From the NCBI RefSeq assembly GCF_003149185.1, contig NZ_QGDO01000009.1, forward strand, positions 176,060 to 240,059: a DNA stretch of 64,000 bases, written 5' to 3'. The notes beneath the pieces were generated by a model, which saw only the letters and a list, made by a program, of their open reading frames with translations, was not told the origin of the DNA and did not search any database. Position 1 is the first letter of the stretch. Every line of letters starts with the position of its first letter. Below, in pieces: positions 61,851 through 64,000 of the stretch. This DNA is from Sediminitomix flava (GTDB lineage: Bacteria; Bacteroidota; Bacteroidia; Cytophagales; Flammeovirgaceae). The position numbers and the translations under genes were made by a program.

Positions 61851-63794
61851 ATGCAAGAGATCAAGAGACTTATTCAGCTTTTAGAGATAGAGAAGAAAGA
61901 GGACGAAAAGTACTATCGTGAGAAAGTTCTTCAAACGCCTTTAGGGGAAAGAAAGAAAAAAGGCTTTAGCTGGCATCCTATCAAAATTTCTGCTCAAGAA
62001 ATTGGAACAGGAGAACAACTTCATCTTACGGTAGAGCGCCTAAGTCATTTGGGAGAAGAGCATATCTTCCAAACAGGAAAAATGATTTCGATTTTTGAAG
62101 AGCAGAATCAAGTTAGTCATGAAGAAAATCATCTGACAGGAGTAGTCAAGAGTATTAAAGGTGATGAAATGACAATTGCTTTCAGTGTAGAAGAATTACC
62201 CGAATGGGTGGAAGATGCTGCTGCTCTTGGTTTGGATGAAGTCTTTGATGCGGTAAGTTACCGTGAAATGTCTTTTGCATTAGATCAATTACTCAAAACG
62301 GATAATTCACGTTTACTTGAACTTCGTGATACTTTATTGGGAAGTCGTAAACCTCAAACAAGAAAGCTAAGAAAATCAGAGTTTTTTATCTCAAATGAAA
62401 GACTGAATTCGTCTCAAAATGAAGCTTTAGAAAATATCTTTCATGCCCAAGATGTAGCCATTATTCACGGCCCTCCGGGAACAGGGAAAACAACAACTCT
62501 TGTGCAAGCTGTAAAGCAAATGTTGAGAAGGGAAAAACAAATTCTCGTTTCAGCCCCGAGTAATACAGCTACTGACCTATTGTCTGAAAAGTTGGCGCAA
62601 GAAGGTTTGAAAGTAGTGAGAATGGGAAATCCTGCACGAGTAAGTGAAGGACTCTCACATTTGAGTTTAGATGAACAAATCAGTGATCATAAAGACTATA
62701 AACTTCTCAAACGTTTTCGTAGAGATGCTGAGATTTCACGTCAGAATGCCCGTAAGTACAAACGTAATTTTGGGCAAGAACAAAGAGAAGAAAGAAAAAG
62801 GCTTTATAATGAGGCAAGAGCCTTATTGAAGGAAGCTGATAAAGTTGAAGAGTATATAATAGAGCAAATCCTTACAACAGCAGATGTAATAACGTCAACT
62901 TTGGTTGGTGCATCAAGCCGATATTTGAGAGGGAAAAGATTTTCTACGGTATGCATTGATGAGGCAGGGCAAGCCCTCGAACCAGCTTCTTGGATTCCGA
63001 TACTGAAAGCCGATCGAGTAGTTTTTGCTGGAGACCACCAGCAGCTTCCCCCAACAGTCAAATCTTTTGAGGCTTCTAAGCAAGGATTGTCAGAAACACT
63101 TTTTGATAAGACAATCAAACGCCAATCGGTAGATGTAATGCTCAAAGAACAATACCGAATGCATGAAAATATTATGGGGTTTTCCAATCAGAAATTTTAT
63201 AAAAATGAACTGATTGCCAATGAAAAAGTAAAAGACTGGACATTAAATCCTATTTCAGAGCATATAGAGTTATCTACAGCCATCGAATTTATAGATACTG
63301 CAGGTTGTGGTTTTGATGAGGTTTTGAATGAGGAGACATTAAGTAAGATGAATCCTGAGGAAGGAAATATTTTACTAAAGCATTTACTTCAGTCTTTAGC
63401 TTATCTAAAACAAGAAGGGCAGAATATCTTAAATGATAACTTTCATGTAGGAATCATCTCTCCTTATAGAGCACAGGTTGGTTATTTACAAAGCCAATTA
63501 GATACTATTGCTGATTTTGGGGAATTTAGTCCTTATCTGGAGGTGAATTCTGTAGATGGTTTCCAAGGTCAAGAAAAAGATGTGATCTATCTGAGTTTAG
63601 TAAGGAGTAATGACTCAAATGAGATTGGTTTTCTAAAAGATTATCGAAGAATGAATGTGGCTATGACTAGAGCAAAGAAAAAATTAGTCATCATTGGAGA
63701 TAGTGCTACCATATCTGCGGACAATTTTTACAAAGATTTTTTAGAATACATCGATGAAATTAATGCTTATCGATCAGCTTGGGAGTTTATGTAA
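61851..63794 (+). CDS. Superfamily 1B helicase (Upf1/IGHMBP2-like)
   Basis: 647 residues. An N-terminal OB-like/1B part (about 1-195) precedes the helicase core: Walker A GPPGTGKTTT, SAPSNTATDLL (Ia), CIDEAGQALEPASW (II, DEAG), GDHQQLPPTVKS (III), LKEQYRMHENIM (IV), VNSVDGFQGQEKDVIYLS (V) and RRMNVAMTRAKKKLVIIGD (VI). This set is that of IGHMBP2/SMUBP2-like 5'-3' helicases on RNA or DNA. The start at 61851 is preceded directly by CATCTTTG (61839-61846), close to a -7 element. A leaderless transcript, or a downstream Met, is therefore possible. Confidence 0.92.
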   Translation: MQEIKRLIQLLEIEKKEDEKYYREKVLQTPLGERKKKGFSWHPIKISAQEIGTGEQLHLTVERLSHLGEEHIFQTGKMISIFEEQNQVSHEENHLTGVVKSIKGDEMTIAFSVEELPEWVEDAAALGLDEVFDAVSYREMSFALDQLLKTDNSRLLELRDTLLGSRKPQTRKLRKSEFFISNERLNSSQNEALENIFHAQDVAIIHGPPGTGKTTTLVQAVKQMLRREKQILVSAPSNTATDLLSEKLAQEGLKVVRMGNPARVSEGLSHLSLDEQISDHKDYKLLKRFRRDAEISRQNARKYKRNFGQEQREERKRLYNEARALLKEADKVEEYIIEQILTTADVITSTLVGASSRYLRGKRFSTVCIDEAGQALEPASWIPILKADRVVFAGDHQQLPPTVKSFEASKQGLSETLFDKTIKRQSVDVMLKEQYRMHENIMGFSNQKFYKNELIANEKVKDWTLNPISEHIELSTAIEFIDTAGCGFDEVLNEETLSKMNPEEGNILLKHLLQSLAYLKQEGQNILNDNFHVGIISPYRAQVGYLQSQLDTIADFGEFSPYLEVNSVDGFQGQEKDVIYLSLVRSNDSNEIGFLKDYRRMNVAMTRAKKKLVIIGDSATISADNFYKDFLEYIDEINAYRSAWEFM

Positions 63795-63865
63795 AAAATT
63801 TCAGAAATTAATTTCTCATGTATTCAGTGAGTTAAAGATTAATAGTTGAATTATTTCAATAAATG

Positions 63866-63897
63866 TTTGCACAGTCCAAATAAAACCCTCACTTTTG
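63866..63897 (+). promoter_or_regulatory. Promoter of an operon that begins beyond the window
   Basis: TTTG at 63866-63869, 20 bp, CACTTTTG at 63890-63897 (one mismatch). It resembles the tRNA-operon promoter and is followed by a similar leader (TTTGCACCCGCTTC against TTTGCATCGCTTTC). Confidence 0.6.
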
Positions 63898-64000
63898 CAC
63901 CCGCTTCAAACGAGAAGCACGCTTGAAAAATGAATTCAAGCACAAGTTTGCTAAAGAAATAAGAAAGAGGTTAAGCCTTTAAATGCTGAAAATGAAGTTG
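63898..64000 (+). other. Leader RNA of a probable stable-RNA operon
   Basis: After the promoter comes GCTTC-AAACGA-GAAGC (63903-63918), a five-pair hairpin, then an A/G-rich stretch to the window end with no reading frame of note. By analogy with 1201-1252, the product is likely a tRNA or rRNA transcript beyond the edge. Confidence 0.45.

Noticed and set aside
1..64000. CRISPR array, prophage, integron or transposon
   Set aside because: No spaced direct repeats, phage structural genes, integrase or transposase nuclease was seen in reading the window.

Overview
The window is a chromosomal piece of an AT-rich, Gram-negative member of the Bacteroidota, most likely a marine Cytophagales bacterium of the Flammeovirgaceae type. 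The support is a SusC/SusD pair, type IX secretion (T9SS) C-terminal sorting domains, Bacteroidota promoters (TTTG, about 19-20 bp, TAnnTTTG), many lipoproteins with Cys at the signal-peptide end, and 7TM-DISM and GAF/PAS sensors. The genus is inferred from gene content only. I see no insertion sequence, prophage, CRISPR array or integrase.

Layout. 1-1065: the end of an acyl-CoA synthetase. 1178-1549: a tRNA operon Gly-Leu-Gly with a textbook promoter, a leader hairpin and a terminator. 1706-10167: envelope and core genes (PpiD/SurA-like foldase, YidD, SucD, an amidase, MreB/MreC/MreD, a secreted regulatory-domain protein). 10242-14282: oligopeptidase B, a small conserved protein and an orphan BatD. 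14498-18490: a 1330-residue T9SS cargo protein built of alternating repeats. 18554-22512: AlkB-type monooxygenase, an unknown protein, mercaptopyruvate sulfurtransferase, cytochrome c and a glycine-zipper lipoprotein.

22715-39640 is the accessory core. A polysaccharide utilization locus for a laminarin-like beta-glucan runs SusC, SusD, a PKD lipoprotein, GH3, GH16, GH16 plus T9SS tail, GH5 plus CBM6-like, and an SMP-30 lactonase. Surface GH16/GH5 enzymes would cut the glucan, SusD and the PKD protein would capture oligomers, SusC would import them, and GH3 would release glucose. Just upstream, on the same strand, lies an unusual gene (22715-24589). It fuses a 7TM-DISM receptor through a coiled coil to the zinc-ribbon and HTH-like N-terminal part of an IS1595-type transposase, without the DDE nuclease. 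I propose it as a membrane-tethered regulator of the locus. A perfect 13-bp palindrome 45 bp before susC is a candidate operator.

39729-63794 is mixed housekeeping and accessory content: a DUF4476 protein, short-chain dehydrogenase, proline catabolism (PruA), lipoproteins, a hemerythrin-like protein, MOSC protein, a three-part regulatory-domain/thioredoxin/beta-barrel fusion, ClpB, a GAF-PAS sensor without a kinase, an SLC13 transporter, a Crp/Fnr regulator, GlyA, an unknown duplicated-domain secreted protein and an Upf1-like helicase. The window ends in a promoter and leader that resemble those of the tRNA operon, so a stable-RNA operon probably begins just beyond it.
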